From the IMG/VR virus record IMGVR_UViG_3300042935_001183, positions 1-64,000 of that record: a stretch of DNA of 64,000 nt. One strand, 5' to 3'. Every line of letters starts with the position of its first letter. Within the stretch, counting starts at the first letter, position 1. Origin of the DNA: a virus. The notes under the pieces are model-generated. The model was not told the DNA's origin. It worked only from the letters and a program-made list of their open reading frames with translations, and searched no databases. The position numbers and the translations under genes were made by a program. Of this stretch, positions 46,823 through 55,779 are shown in pieces.

Positions 46823-47332
46823 ATGGGATTTTTAAAAGGCACAGATGGTATAGCAAGAACAATACGCAATCCTTTGGAAGGCTCCATTGGTGATGTAGCA
46901 CTGGACGATATCAAAACAAACACGCTGACAGCCACAGGCAACGTCACAGGTGGCAACTTGGTTACCAGTGGCAACGTGACTGGCAATGTCAACGGTTTTG
47001 CGTTGGGTTACCGAGACATACCGCAGGTGGCATTTACAGGCAACACAACCATTACCACAACCGATGCTGGCAAACATTATTACTCAACACAAAGCACAAA
47101 CTACAGCCTGGTTATACCTCCCAATTCTGGCCAAATACAACAGATTGGTGCCGCCATCACTGTGGTCAATCAAGGCACAGGCAACATCACCGTGTCACAA
47201 GGGCCTGGCGTTACACTATATCTAGCTGGCAATGCCACCTCTAGCAATAGAACCGTATCCACATTTGGTATGGCCACTCTGATAAAAGTTGATACTGACA
47301 CTTGGTTTATCAACGGTACGGGGGTGGCATAA
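46823..47332 (+). CDS. Fibre-associated or virion protein (169 residues)
   Basis: MGFLKGTDGIARTIRNPLEG then DDIKTNTLTATGNVTGGNLV, the same Gly/Asn/Thr repeat style as the fibre gene, and a C-terminal beta domain (VVNQGTGNITVSQGPGVTLY). AAAGGAACAATT precedes the ATG. Likely an accessory fibre or baseplate protein. Confidence 0.6.
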   Translation: MGFLKGTDGIARTIRNPLEGSIGDVALDDIKTNTLTATGNVTGGNLVTSGNVTGNVNGFALGYRDIPQVAFTGNTTITTTDAGKHYYSTQSTNYSLVIPPNSGQIQQIGAAITVVNQGTGNITVSQGPGVTLYLAGNATSSNRTVSTFGMATLIKVDTDTWFINGTGVA

Positions 47333-48072
47333 TGAGCGGTGCAATGATGGCCATGATGGCTAATGTACCCAGTGCTGTGAGTTATACCGCCTTGGCCGGT
47401 AGCCTGCAGTTCAACGGAAGCAGTCAATATCTCAGTATGACGCCAGGCTTTGCTCTGGGCACCGGTGCTTATACCATAGAAGGTTGGTTCTACAACAATG
47501 CCGACTATACCAGTCAAAGGGCGTTTGTTGCCACAGATCAATCTGGTGCGCTAAGTTTGTTCAACACTGATGCACAGTCATTTACCTTGGACAAATATGG
47601 TGGTGGTGGTGCCAGGACTTATACTTTTCCCAGCAACACCCTACAAATCAACAAGTGGCAATACATCATATTGAACCGCAATGCCAGCACACAGGTAGAA
47701 ACCATGTGGGTGGGCACCTTTGTCAACACCAATTCTTATGTGACCTGCAGTCGTGCTACAGGTGCCGCAGGCGGAACCAGTGTGAGCGGTGGCACACAGG
47801 TCAATAATCTTGATTACACAGGCGTGTGTAACTGGATAGGCAAATTCTACGGGGGCTATTGGCCTGGCTTTATCACCAATCTAAGAGCCACTGTGGGCAC
47901 AGCAGTTTATGACAGCACCAGTGCCACTGTGACAGCACCTTCGGCACCATTAACTAGTCCGGCCAATACCCAGTATTTGATGTTGGGTGCGGCTGTGACC
48001 ACTGACACTTCAAGTGTTCAGACTGTTACAAACAACAACACAGTAACGCAAAATGCATTGAAACCTTTTTAA
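47332..48072 (+). CDS. LamG/concanavalin-A-like lectin domain protein
   Basis: 246 residues from ATG 47332 (TAATG on the previous stop). SLQFNGSSQYLSMTPGFALG, AYTIEGWFYNNADYTSQRAF, NKWQYIILNRNASTQVETMW and WPGFITNLRATVGTAVYDST form a LamG/ConA-type beta-sandwich that often binds glycans. Probably a fibre tip or decoration protein for host recognition. Confidence 0.8.
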   Translation: MSGAMMAMMANVPSAVSYTALAGSLQFNGSSQYLSMTPGFALGTGAYTIEGWFYNNADYTSQRAFVATDQSGALSLFNTDAQSFTLDKYGGGGARTYTFPSNTLQINKWQYIILNRNASTQVETMWVGTFVNTNSYVTCSRATGAAGGTSVSGGTQVNNLDYTGVCNWIGKFYGGYWPGFITNLRATVGTAVYDSTSATVTAPSAPLTSPANTQYLMLGAAVTTDTSSVQTVTNNNTVTQNALKPF

Positions 48073-48082
48073 AGAATAATAA

Positions 48083-48772
48083 ATGATAATCCAAGGCGTA
48101 ACCCTCAACGGCACAAGAGTAGTAGATGCTAGTATCATCACACAGAATCTTGCCATCTGGATCGATGCTGACAATGCTAGCAGTTATCCCGGTAGTGGAA
48201 CAACAGTAACAGATTTATCTGGAAATGGATACACCAATACATTGACTGGCGCAACATACACTATGTTGAACGGGGTAAAGTGTTTTGATTGTACCACAGG
48301 TAATAGTAGAGTTGTTGTAAATGGTACCGGTCCTACATTACCAACAACAGGATATACATATATCACATGGGCTAGATTAGAAGCAGGCAATCCAGCATCA
48401 TTTAGAACATTGCTTTATACAAATTCACCTAAATACACTCCAATCACAATTCCCAATAACTCAAATACATTAGGATATTGGGACACCGCATTCAGAAGTT
48501 CAGGATATGACCTCGCTTCTTCGGTTGGCGTATGGGTTCAATATGCTGTGGTAGGGGACGATTCATCTCAAACATTTTATATAAATGGCATACAAGCGGG
48601 AAGTTCAATAGCATATGGGGCAGGCGGAACCACACATTGGGGTTGGGGTAATAACGATACTGCGGGTCAACCCTGGGGCTATGTGGCCAATATGTTCCTG
48701 TATAATACCAAACTCACCCAGGAACAGCTACAGCAGAACTACTATGGTCTACGATCAAGATTTGGATTGTAA
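48083..48772 (+). CDS. LamG/concanavalin-A-like virion protein
   Basis: 229 residues. IWIDADNASSYPGSGTTVTD then LSGNGYTNTLTGATY, VWVQYAVVGDDSSQTFYING and a C-terminal FLYNTKLTQEQLQQNYYGLR SRF pattern common in phage LamG-like proteins. Weak ribosome-binding site. Second lectin-like domain in a row; probably another fibre or tip component. Confidence 0.75.
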   Translation: MIIQGVTLNGTRVVDASIITQNLAIWIDADNASSYPGSGTTVTDLSGNGYTNTLTGATYTMLNGVKCFDCTTGNSRVVVNGTGPTLPTTGYTYITWARLEAGNPASFRTLLYTNSPKYTPITIPNNSNTLGYWDTAFRSSGYDLASSVGVWVQYAVVGDDSSQTFYINGIQAGSSIAYGAGGTTHWGWGNNDTAGQPWGYVANMFLYNTKLTQEQLQQNYYGLRSRFGL

Positions 48773-48790
48773 AACTGATACTAAACGCCA

Positions 48791-48796
48791 TAAATA
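48791..48796 (+). promoter_or_regulatory. T4-type late promoter motif (CATAAATA)
   Basis: CCATAAATATTG lies 18 bp before ATG 48815, followed by ACAAGGATTAGC as ribosome-binding site. Confidence 0.5.
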
Positions 48797-48814
48797 TTGT
48801 AAACAAGGATTAGC

Positions 48815-49075
48815 ATGTCAAGAGAAATTATCAACGTAGGAACCTCGCCAAACGATGGCACCGGTGATCCTCTACGCACAGCATACACAAAATGTAACAA
48901 TAATTTTGCTGAATTATATAGTCGTGTACAAGATATTCCCCCAGGAACGTCTGTGGGCACCACTGGCGATCTAGCCGGAATGATTGCCTACGATGATCAA
49001 TATTTTTATTACTGCTATCAAGACTACGACGGCAGCAGTAATGTTTGGAAAAGAGTAGCTGGATCATCTTTCTAA
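48815..49075 (+). CDS. Short virion protein sharing the fibre N-terminus
   Basis: 86 residues: SREIINVGTSPNDGTGDPLR, then NNNFAELYSRVQDIPPGTSV and a C-terminal tyrosine-rich YDDQYFYYCYQDYDG. The first 35 residues match the fibre gene at 43674, suggesting a common virion-attachment module. Confidence 0.7.
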   Translation: MSREIINVGTSPNDGTGDPLRTAYTKCNNNFAELYSRVQDIPPGTSVGTTGDLAGMIAYDDQYFYYCYQDYDGSSNVWKRVAGSSF

Positions 49076-49076
49076 C

Positions 49077-52000
49077 ATGTCAACCCAACCAACTTGGATC
49101 ACAGCGGCTGGTAGTTTAGGTACTATACCTGAGGGTATATTTTACCAAGTTCCAATTTTGGCTGAAACATACGGCGAAGAAATCTACTATCGAATGATTG
49201 CCGGACAACTGCCCGATGGAATCCAATGTCGTAAAACTGGTATTATTGAAGGTGTCCCAAAAGCAATTGCCAGCCTGCAAGGTGTTCCTGCAGAGGTTTC
49301 TAGAGATGTCACTTATAGATTTGCGGTCCGAGCATACACTGAAAAATTAGTCAACGGAAAAGAAGTTGTAGACCGTCTTACTGACAGAACCTTTGAGCTA
49401 ACAGTAACAGGGCAGGATGCTCCTGACTTTATTACTCCGCCAGGCAATATTGGCACGTTCTATGATGGAACCGAAGTGCATATTCAAATTGAGTATGTAG
49501 ACACTGACCCCGGAGACACAGTAAAAGTCAGTTATTTGTCAGGCACCCTTCCTCCTGGATTGATTGTTACTTCTTCAGGATTAATAACTGGAATTATTAA
49601 ACCATTAACTGGTGTGCCAGGCACAGCCGAACCCGGCTACGATATGTCACAGTACGAAGAATATCCTTTTGATTTTTCAACACGTAGTACCAGTAAAAAT
49701 TATCAATTTAGCCTAGAACTCAGTGACGGCAAAGACAGTAACATACGCACTTTTGAAATATTTGTCTACAGCAAAGATTCAATGAGTGCAGACACCACAG
49801 ATTTCACAGCAGACAACACATTTATCACTGCCGACGTTGTTCCCATACGTACTCCAGTGATGATTACCCCTCCTGGCGATCTAGGCAGGATCAGAGCTGA
49901 CAATTTCTTTGCATTTAAATTTGATGCCATTGACTTTGACGGAGATCCAATTGAGTACAGCTTAACTGTTGGCGCCGGCATTGGATTTGACGCCAGCGGA
50001 ACAGTATACGACGAAGATGGTGTTGGATTTGATCGTGGAACATTTAGTCTCCCACCAGGTCTTTCACTGAATCCAACAACTGGTTGGTTTTATGGATATA
50101 TTCCGGCCATTGGAGCAACAGAAAATACCTACAAGTTTGCAATCCGTGTATTAAAAGCCAACGACCCCACAATCATTTCTGAGTTTTACTATTACACAAT
50201 GACCATCATTGGCAATGTGGAAACAGATGTTATCTGGCTGACTGACCCAGATTTAGGCACTATAGACAATGGTGCTATTAGTCTCTACTCAGTGGAAGCA
50301 TACAACACCGGGGGTCGTCCTTTAGAATATCAACTGTTGTCAGGTTCTGACAGCAAGCTTCCTCAGGGTCTTAGATTATTGCCTTCAGGGAACATAGTAG
50401 GTAAAGTTAGTTTTAATACATTTGCCCTGGACAGCGGAACAACCACGTTTGACACAGATCCTAGTACCCGAGTTGTTGCTGATCCAACTACGTTTGACTT
50501 AAAGTTTGATTTTACTGTCAACGCATACAGTCCTCAAACAGCTACCTCGGGTTATAAAGTTTCAGCAATTCAGATTACCAACGGTGGATCAGGATATGTA
50601 TCTGCACCAACTGTGACTATTTCTGCTCCCCCAAGCACTTCGAATTCAGAACGTGCAACTGCTGGCGTAGTGACCATAGTTGGTGGTGTTATCACTAGTA
50701 TTGCTCTGGGCAACGGCGGATTTGGATATGTAAGCCCACCAACTGTTACCATCACTGGCGGTGGCGGAGTTGGTGCAACAGCCACAGTACAAGTTGAAGA
50801 TACAGCAAATATAAACCTTGTGTCTGTGTTCCGTAGATTTTCTATCACAGTAAATCGTGCATACAACGAGCCTTACGAAAAATTATATATCAAGGCCATG
50901 CCTCCTCTAAAAGATCGTGCAATCATTGGACAACTGGTACAAAATCAGGATATTATTCCTGCAGATTTGATATATCGCTCTGATGATGCCAATTTTGGAA
51001 TATCACAGAATGTGGTATATGATCACGCATATGGATTGACTGCATCAAGTTTAGAAAAATATATTTCTAGCTTAGACATCAACCACTATTGGAAAAACCT
51101 AACACTTGGCGATATCAAAACTGCACAAGCACTGGACAACAATGGCAAGGTTATCTATGAAATTGTCTACAGTGAAATTATTGACAATCTAGTCAACAAC
51201 GAAGGACAAAGTGTTGGCAAGGCTGTGACTCTTGCTTACCCTATTAATGCTGGTGATTCAACTGAGGTATCGGTGGTGTATCCAAATAGCCTAGTTGACA
51301 TGCGAACCCAAGTGATCGATGTTGTTGGGCAAATTAGTCCAGTATTACCATTGTGGATGACATCAAAACAATCAAATGGACAAGTTTTAGGATTTACAAC
51401 TGCCTGGGTAATTGCGTATGTTAAACCAGGCAGTTCGGGTAGAATTGCCTATAACATTAAAGAACTGTTTGGTCAAGAGCTCAATATCATTGATTTTGAA
51501 GTTGATAGATATGAACTAGACCGCTCACTGACTTACAACTGGTTCCCTTATGAAGATAGTGTGTTTGGCGGCAAGTGGATTCCGTACCCACCGGCAGCCA
51601 CTACATTTGATACTGTAGAACGCCCGCTGGGATTAAGATACATTGGACAGGTTGATTATGTTACTACATTGGCATATTCACAAATTAATAATCAAACGTT
51701 AGACTACATCAGATCCCTGGGTGGTATAGATGGAGCATCAGGACGTTTTTTAAACGGCGAAACTCTCATCTTAAAGAAGCAAGAAAACTTTGGTGGAATG
51801 ACTATAGATGAAGCCTTTAGCAATTATCTAGGAGGTTACGATCCCACACAACCAGCTATAGTTCCCTACGATGATGGCACCTATGATGAGTCAGTGGTAA
51901 TTCCCCCGCCTGAACGTCTGGATGTTTATAGAATTTCCATCACTGCTGAAAATGTGGTATTTTTAACTCCAGTTCTACAAGTGGTCCCCAACGACTATGT

Positions 52001-52226
52001 TAAAATTTTAAACGGGAATACTTATAGGGGTCAAGAGTTGTATGTTCCTTACGCGGCGCCGCCCGGATTAACCTATCGCGCCTGGACTTACATTCCAGAA
52101 AGACCAACAACTCCTACCATCTTTGATGGTAATAGTACTAGATTTATAGCACCAGTTAATATATTAACAAACACCGATGTGTACGATAAATATCTGGTAT
52201 TTCCAAAGAGGACAATTTTAGGATAA
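49077..52226 (+). CDS. Large virion protein with repeated Ig-like (He_PIG) domains
   Basis: 1049 residues. Repeated Ig-like/He_PIG domains are seen as PPGL-type loops (LPPGLIVTSSGLITGII, LPPGLSLNPTTGWFYGY, LPQGLRLLPSGNIVGKV) and strands with FEL/FEI. A middle segment has Gly-rich SGYVSAPTVTISAP / FGYVSPPTVTITGG repeats. The C-terminal 350 residues are aromatic and globular. Such domains are typical of tail and baseplate adhesins. It follows the short virion protein by 1 bp and probably belongs to the same operon. Confidence 0.75.
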   Translation: MSTQPTWITAAGSLGTIPEGIFYQVPILAETYGEEIYYRMIAGQLPDGIQCRKTGIIEGVPKAIASLQGVPAEVSRDVTYRFAVRAYTEKLVNGKEVVDRLTDRTFELTVTGQDAPDFITPPGNIGTFYDGTEVHIQIEYVDTDPGDTVKVSYLSGTLPPGLIVTSSGLITGIIKPLTGVPGTAEPGYDMSQYEEYPFDFSTRSTSKNYQFSLELSDGKDSNIRTFEIFVYSKDSMSADTTDFTADNTFITADVVPIRTPVMITPPGDLGRIRADNFFAFKFDAIDFDGDPIEYSLTVGAGIGFDASGTVYDEDGVGFDRGTFSLPPGLSLNPTTGWFYGYIPAIGATENTYKFAIRVLKANDPTIISEFYYYTMTIIGNVETDVIWLTDPDLGTIDNGAISLYSVEAYNTGGRPLEYQLLSGSDSKLPQGLRLLPSGNIVGKVSFNTFALDSGTTTFDTDPSTRVVADPTTFDLKFDFTVNAYSPQTATSGYKVSAIQITNGGSGYVSAPTVTISAPPSTSNSERATAGVVTIVGGVITSIALGNGGFGYVSPPTVTITGGGGVGATATVQVEDTANINLVSVFRRFSITVNRAYNEPYEKLYIKAMPPLKDRAIIGQLVQNQDIIPADLIYRSDDANFGISQNVVYDHAYGLTASSLEKYISSLDINHYWKNLTLGDIKTAQALDNNGKVIYEIVYSEIIDNLVNNEGQSVGKAVTLAYPINAGDSTEVSVVYPNSLVDMRTQVIDVVGQISPVLPLWMTSKQSNGQVLGFTTAWVIAYVKPGSSGRIAYNIKELFGQELNIIDFEVDRYELDRSLTYNWFPYEDSVFGGKWIPYPPAATTFDTVERPLGLRYIGQVDYVTTLAYSQINNQTLDYIRSLGGIDGASGRFLNGETLILKKQENFGGMTIDEAFSNYLGGYDPTQPAIVPYDDGTYDESVVIPPPERLDVYRISITAENVVFLTPVLQVVPNDYVKILNGNTYRGQELYVPYAAPPGLTYRAWTYIPERPTTPTIFDGNSTRFIAPVNILTNTDVYDKYLVFPKRTILG

Positions 52227-52229
52227 AAT

Positions 52230-53111
52230 ATGGCAAGTAATATCAACCCAAACAACATTGACGGCACCTACCCAGTTGCTGGTCAGGACAACGATAGTCA
52301 AGGTTTTCGTGACAATTTTACCAACACAAAAACCAATTTTGCTTATGCGTCGGCTGAAATCAGCGACCTTCAGAGCAAGGTAATTTTAAAAGCGGCGCTA
52401 ACCGGATCAACCTTGGACAATAACATGGGTGGTAGTTTACTACAAAACGCTCAGTTACAAGACATGAGCGAAACTCGTGTTGCACTAGGAACAGTCACTG
52501 GATCGCAGACAATTAACTACGCTGCCGGACCATACTATACATTAACAACATCTGGCGCTATTACTCTTTCTTTTACTAATTTTCCAGCCGCAGGATCAGT
52601 GGCACGTTTGCGCTTGCAGATCAACATTGCCAGCACCAGCCACACGCTGACATTGCCAGCTGCCGTTAGTCTAGGAACTAGCAACATTCAAGGTCTTGCC
52701 AGCAATATTATTACATTTAATAAAACAGGTACCTATGAATTTGAATTTGAAACTGGCGATGGTGGAAGTACAATTACCATCATTGACCAAAACAGAAACC
52801 TAGATCCAATTTACCTACCAAGTTCCGAAGACTTGGCATCTGGTGGTGCCGCAAACGTATTGTTGACTACATCATATTTTAGTACGTCGGCTGCTGAAAC
52901 TGCTACGTTGGCAGCCGGTTACACTGGTCAGGTCAAAGTATTTGCCATGTACGCTGACAGCGGAGACATGGTTATTACAGTGACCAATGCAGGATGGAAG
53001 TCATCAGGCACAGGCACAATTACATTTGACACTATTGGCGATGCATGTACACTGATGTACATTAACTCAAAATGGTTTGCCATTGGCGCAAACGGTGTGA
53101 CATTTGCCTAA
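52230..53111 (+). CDS. Virion protein of 293 residues, fibre- or tail-type
   Basis: MASNINPNNIDGTYPVAGQD then NDSQGFRDNFTNTKTNF, a common opening of phage tail-fibre-like proteins. The rest is beta-rich with TINYAAGPYYTLTTSGAITL and a C-terminal LMYINSKWFAIGANGVTF. It starts 3 bp after the Ig-like gene and ends at the terminator at 53133. Confidence 0.7.
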   Translation: MASNINPNNIDGTYPVAGQDNDSQGFRDNFTNTKTNFAYASAEISDLQSKVILKAALTGSTLDNNMGGSLLQNAQLQDMSETRVALGTVTGSQTINYAAGPYYTLTTSGAITLSFTNFPAAGSVARLRLQINIASTSHTLTLPAAVSLGTSNIQGLASNIITFNKTGTYEFEFETGDGGSTITIIDQNRNLDPIYLPSSEDLASGGAANVLLTTSYFSTSAAETATLAAGYTGQVKVFAMYADSGDMVITVTNAGWKSSGTGTITFDTIGDACTLMYINSKWFAIGANGVTFA

Positions 53112-53120
53112 CCAAAACAC

Positions 53121-53167
53121 TTGACCTTACAGGCCCTTATTGCTATAATAGCATCAAGGGCTTTTTT
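53121..53167 (+). promoter_or_regulatory. Early promoter nested in a terminator hairpin
   Basis: TTGACC 53121-53126 and TATAAT 53144-53149 are 17 bp apart. The same DNA folds as GCCCTT (53133-53138) with AAGGGC (53156-53161), with TGCTAT/ATAGCA closing the inner stem and TTTTTT following. It can end late transcripts from the left and start a new one to the right. Confidence 0.7.
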
Positions 53168-53171
53168 ATTC

Positions 53172-53411
53172 ATGGAACATCCACTAATAAACAACATTGA
53201 CGGACTGAGCTTAGAAGAATTACAATCTAAGATATCCGAGTTGAACAAAAAATTAGGTTTTGCACATCGGACAGGAAATGCATTTTTGTCAGACCAGATA
53301 AGAATGGCCATAGAAACATACACTAACAAGTATCGAGAAAAAACACAAAAAATGTATGATGCAAGTAAAAAATCAGGTCCTGATTTCTCAGATAAAATAG
53401 ATATATCATGA
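53172..53411 (+). CDS. Small helical protein of 79 residues
   Basis: ATG 53172. MEHPLINNIDGLSLEELQSK, ISELNKKLGFAHRTGNAFLS, DQIRMAIETYTNKYREKTQK: helical and charged, recalling small scaffold- or chaperone-like proteins of T4-like marine phages. No ribosome-binding site is obvious. Function unknown. Confidence 0.55.
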   Translation: MEHPLINNIDGLSLEELQSKISELNKKLGFAHRTGNAFLSDQIRMAIETYTNKYREKTQKMYDASKKSGPDFSDKIDIS

Positions 53412-54019
53412 ATGTTAAATTAAGAAAAACATTTGACTTTGCCGCTGGCATGGTATATCAAAAAAAGTTTTTAATTAACTTGTATTCCATAGAATTAAAA
53501 ATGGTCACAGCAACCAGTGATCCCAATGAGCAAAATATTGCCTACGAAAGAATACGCTACTGGATAGATTCGGTGTTGAATGACGGTGTGTTGATTGCAG
53601 ATGACAGTGAACTAATCACAGCTTATAGAGAAACAGAGCAACGACTAATTACGTTACCTACTGAACCTGTTGACCAAGTGATTGGATTTGTGCTATTTTC
53701 AAAATTCAATGCAATCACAGAGTCTAGACTGATTATTACAGACATAGAAATATCCAGTATACACGGCGACAGTATGATTTATGCACACAACGAAAATGAA
53801 TCTATCAATGGATTTGAATACACCGGTTGGTGGAACGACTCCAAACCTTCCTGGACAAATAATTCTAAAAAGAAACGTGGAACTAGCAAAGTTATTACTT
53901 TGGATAGAATGCCTGAATGGAAAGAGTTAGATCTAGACTGGGAAAATACCGAGTTGACAAACGACAAAGATCATAGTACTGTGTTATTTGCAGATTTTTT
54001 AAAAGATGAAAAAAAGTAA
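53408..54019 (+). CDS. Phage protein of 203 residues, unknown
   Basis: Overlaps the previous gene by 4 bp. NVKLRKTFDFAAGMVYQKKF, RYWIDSVLNDGVLIADDSEL, then ITDIEISSIHGDSMIYAHNE and a WWNDSKPSWTN region. Alpha/beta; no known family. Ends with acidic sequence that overlaps the DnaE-like gene by 14 bp. Confidence 0.55.
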   Translation: MNVKLRKTFDFAAGMVYQKKFLINLYSIELKMVTATSDPNEQNIAYERIRYWIDSVLNDGVLIADDSELITAYRETEQRLITLPTEPVDQVIGFVLFSKFNAITESRLIITDIEISSIHGDSMIYAHNENESINGFEYTGWWNDSKPSWTNNSKKKRGTSKVITLDRMPEWKELDLDWENTELTNDKDHSTVLFADFLKDEKK

Positions 54020-54530
54020 ATTTGGAGAATTAATATTCTCTGATCATGATCTATGTGACCTTACCATGCAAGGACATGATGTTTGTTCAATGTCCGGAAT
54101 CATAGTTGACAAATCTGTGAACATTGAGCAATTGGTATCTCTCTTAGAGGAAGCGCCGGAGTCGTTGACCACCTGGACATTTCCGGATAACAATGATGTT
54201 TCTATTTCAGATTGGGACAGATTTAAACAAGATACCTGGTATATGCCCGATGCTTATAAAAATTTAGATATTGCTGAACATGTGTTAACTCTTTGTAAAA
54301 CTGATGCAGAACTACAAAGAGTCGGGCAAGAATTATTGTTATTTCAAGAACGTAATTTATTTGGGCTACTGCGTTATTTGAAATACTTAGTAGATGTAAT
54401 GAAGGAAAATCGTGTAATCTGGGGAGTAGGCCGTGGATCTAGTGTGGCCAGTTATGTGTTATACTTGTTGGAAGTTCATCAAGTAGACAGTCTGCACTAT
54501 GATTTAGACCCTACCGAGTTTTTACGTTAA
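54006..54530 (+). CDS. DnaE/PolC-like polymerase fragment
   Basis: 174 residues. IWGVGRGSSVASYVLYLLEV followed by DSLHYDLDPTEFLR matches the Gly-rich catalytic-loop region of bacterial DNA polymerase III alpha (GRGSGAGS...DLDP..F). The remaining sequence is helical without the other polymerase motifs, so this is a short relative or fragment, not a full polymerase. Overlaps the previous gene by 14 bp. Could bind nucleotide or DNA. Confidence 0.65.
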   Translation: MKKSKFGELIFSDHDLCDLTMQGHDVCSMSGIIVDKSVNIEQLVSLLEEAPESLTTWTFPDNNDVSISDWDRFKQDTWYMPDAYKNLDIAEHVLTLCKTDAELQRVGQELLLFQERNLFGLLRYLKYLVDVMKENRVIWGVGRGSSVASYVLYLLEVHQVDSLHYDLDPTEFLR

Positions 54531-54533
54531 ATA
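54528..54533 (+). promoter_or_regulatory. T4-type late promoter motif (TAAATA)
   Basis: GTTAAATAAAA overlaps the stop of the DnaE-like gene, 20 bp before ATG 54554, with AAGAGGAT between. Confidence 0.45.
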
Positions 54534-54553
54534 AAATTTTAAGAGGATAGACA

Positions 54554-54997
54554 ATGACACGCAAAATTTATAAAACTGCCAACGGAAAAACCGTTGACCT
54601 TGGAGCACTACAACTTCAGAATGAAGAAGTACGTGCTGTGGGTAATATGGGCGTAAATGCTCGTGGTGATTTAATTGACAGTATGAATCGTCCTATTGAT
54701 TCTCGCAATAATCGAGTAAACAAACAATATGGACGTCAAACAAATGTGCAAGATACAAAGATTTATTCTAGTGCCAAATCAGCAGAAGCATCAACTCCAG
54801 TGGTTGAAATACCCGATGCACCAGAAGATTTCAATGATAATTTTGTCAAACCAATTGATGTACCTGAGGCTGCCTCAGGTCCTGAGGCTCAGGAAGTTGT
54901 TGGTTTAGCCGCGGCCATTGCCAGAGCAAGACAGGTCAAACAAGAACCATTAAAAACAGCACGTCAGATGGCACAGGAAGAAAACAGGAAAATTTAA
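54554..54997 (+). CDS. Conserved-looking phage protein of 147 residues
   Basis: RKIYKTANGKTVDLGALQLQ, NEEVRAVGNMGVNARGDLID and a basic/Ala-rich helical C-terminus (VVGLAAAIARARQVKQEPL). I recall the RGK.VD.GAL....AVGN...NARGD pattern in T4-like marine phages. Probably a virion or assembly protein. Followed 1 bp later by the GroES-like gene. Confidence 0.6.
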   Translation: MTRKIYKTANGKTVDLGALQLQNEEVRAVGNMGVNARGDLIDSMNRPIDSRNNRVNKQYGRQTNVQDTKIYSSAKSAEASTPVVEIPDAPEDFNDNFVKPIDVPEAASGPEAQEVVGLAAAIARARQVKQEPLKTARQMAQEENRKI

Positions 54998-54998
54998 G

Positions 54999-55373
54999 AT
55001 GAAATTAGCTTTTGCACCGCATAAAATTTCCAAACTACGACCACTAGGCGACACAGTAATTGTTGCTGAAATGGAGTTTTCGGGCCGCAAACTACAAAGC
55101 GGTATTTTGCTATTAAACGACAATGGCACCACAGCCGGAATCAGACCACGCTGGGGTGAAGTTTATGCTGTTGGTCCTGAACAAAAAGATGTCACTGTTG
55201 GACAATGGATTTGTGTAGCACACGGACGTTGGACACGTGGTGTGGAAATTGAAGATGACGTTGGAACAAAAACAATTCGAAAAGTTGATCCAAAGGATAT
55301 CCTATTGATATCTGAGACTCAGCCGTCTGATGACACTATGTCTGACGCCATTCAAGCATCCTCTCGCCGTTAA
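54999..55373 (+). CDS. GroES-like co-chaperonin (T4 gp31 analog)
   Basis: 124 residues. KLRPLGDTVIVAEMEFSGRK, LQSGILLLNDNGTTAGIRPR, WGEVYAVGPEQKDVTVGQWI and VDPKDILLISE match GroES with its mobile loop and barrel. T4 gp31 replaces GroES so that the host GroEL folds the major capsid protein; a similar role is likely here. Starts 1 bp after the previous gene. Confidence 0.85.
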   Translation: MKLAFAPHKISKLRPLGDTVIVAEMEFSGRKLQSGILLLNDNGTTAGIRPRWGEVYAVGPEQKDVTVGQWICVAHGRWTRGVEIEDDVGTKTIRKVDPKDILLISETQPSDDTMSDAIQASSRR

Positions 55374-55615
55374 TGGGTTTTAAACAAGACTGGGACGTTG
55401 CTGACATTTATCAGCAACTGCGTTCTATTGCCTCTCAAGTTCGTTCCCCATACAACGACGGTTTTACCTCTTCCTGTTGCAAACAAGACTTATATCGTGT
55501 AAAATGCTTTATAGAAGACTTGTATGTAGACCTGCCTAAATTTGCAGATGAAGATCGGTGGGAACAAGATAGGATGATTGAGATACTAAAAAGAAATGAC
55601 AAAAATCGTAATTAG
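55373..55615 (+). CDS. Small phage protein of 80 residues
   Basis: ATG 55373 on the previous TAA. MGFKQDWDVADIYQQLRSIA, VRSPYNDGFTSSCCKQDLYR and CFIEDLYVDLPKFADEDRWE: helical. I recall a similar small T4-like marine-phage protein. Overlaps the next by 20 bp. Confidence 0.6.
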   Translation: MGFKQDWDVADIYQQLRSIASQVRSPYNDGFTSSCCKQDLYRVKCFIEDLYVDLPKFADEDRWEQDRMIEILKRNDKNRN

Positions 55616-55778
55616 CAGAAACCAATTTGAAAAACTTAAAGAAGTTTTTGAAATGTATGATCTTGACAGAGTAACGTGGTCAGAAGAATCCGTCAGCGGT
55701 ATCGGGCCCAATGTTAGCATTGAGTTTGATCCTAAGTCAACAATTAAATTAGATATAACAGACGTGGAGAGTTGGTAA
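55596..55778 (+). CDS. Small protein of 60 residues
   Basis: ATG 55596 lies 20 bp inside the previous gene. MTKIVISRNQFEKLKEVFEM then VTWSEESVSGIGPNVSIEF: a short alpha/beta unit. The clamp loader gene starts 1 bp after its stop. Confidence 0.55.
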   Translation: MTKIVISRNQFEKLKEVFEMYDLDRVTWSEESVSGIGPNVSIEFDPKSTIKLDITDVESW

Positions 55779-55779
55779 T

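Noticed and set aside
43674-53111. Prophage integration or att-site signature
   Set aside because: No integrase, no repressor pair and no flanking direct repeats found; content and promoters fit a lytic phage.
54006-54530. Complete DNA polymerase III alpha
   Set aside because: Only one motif region is present and the length is far too short.
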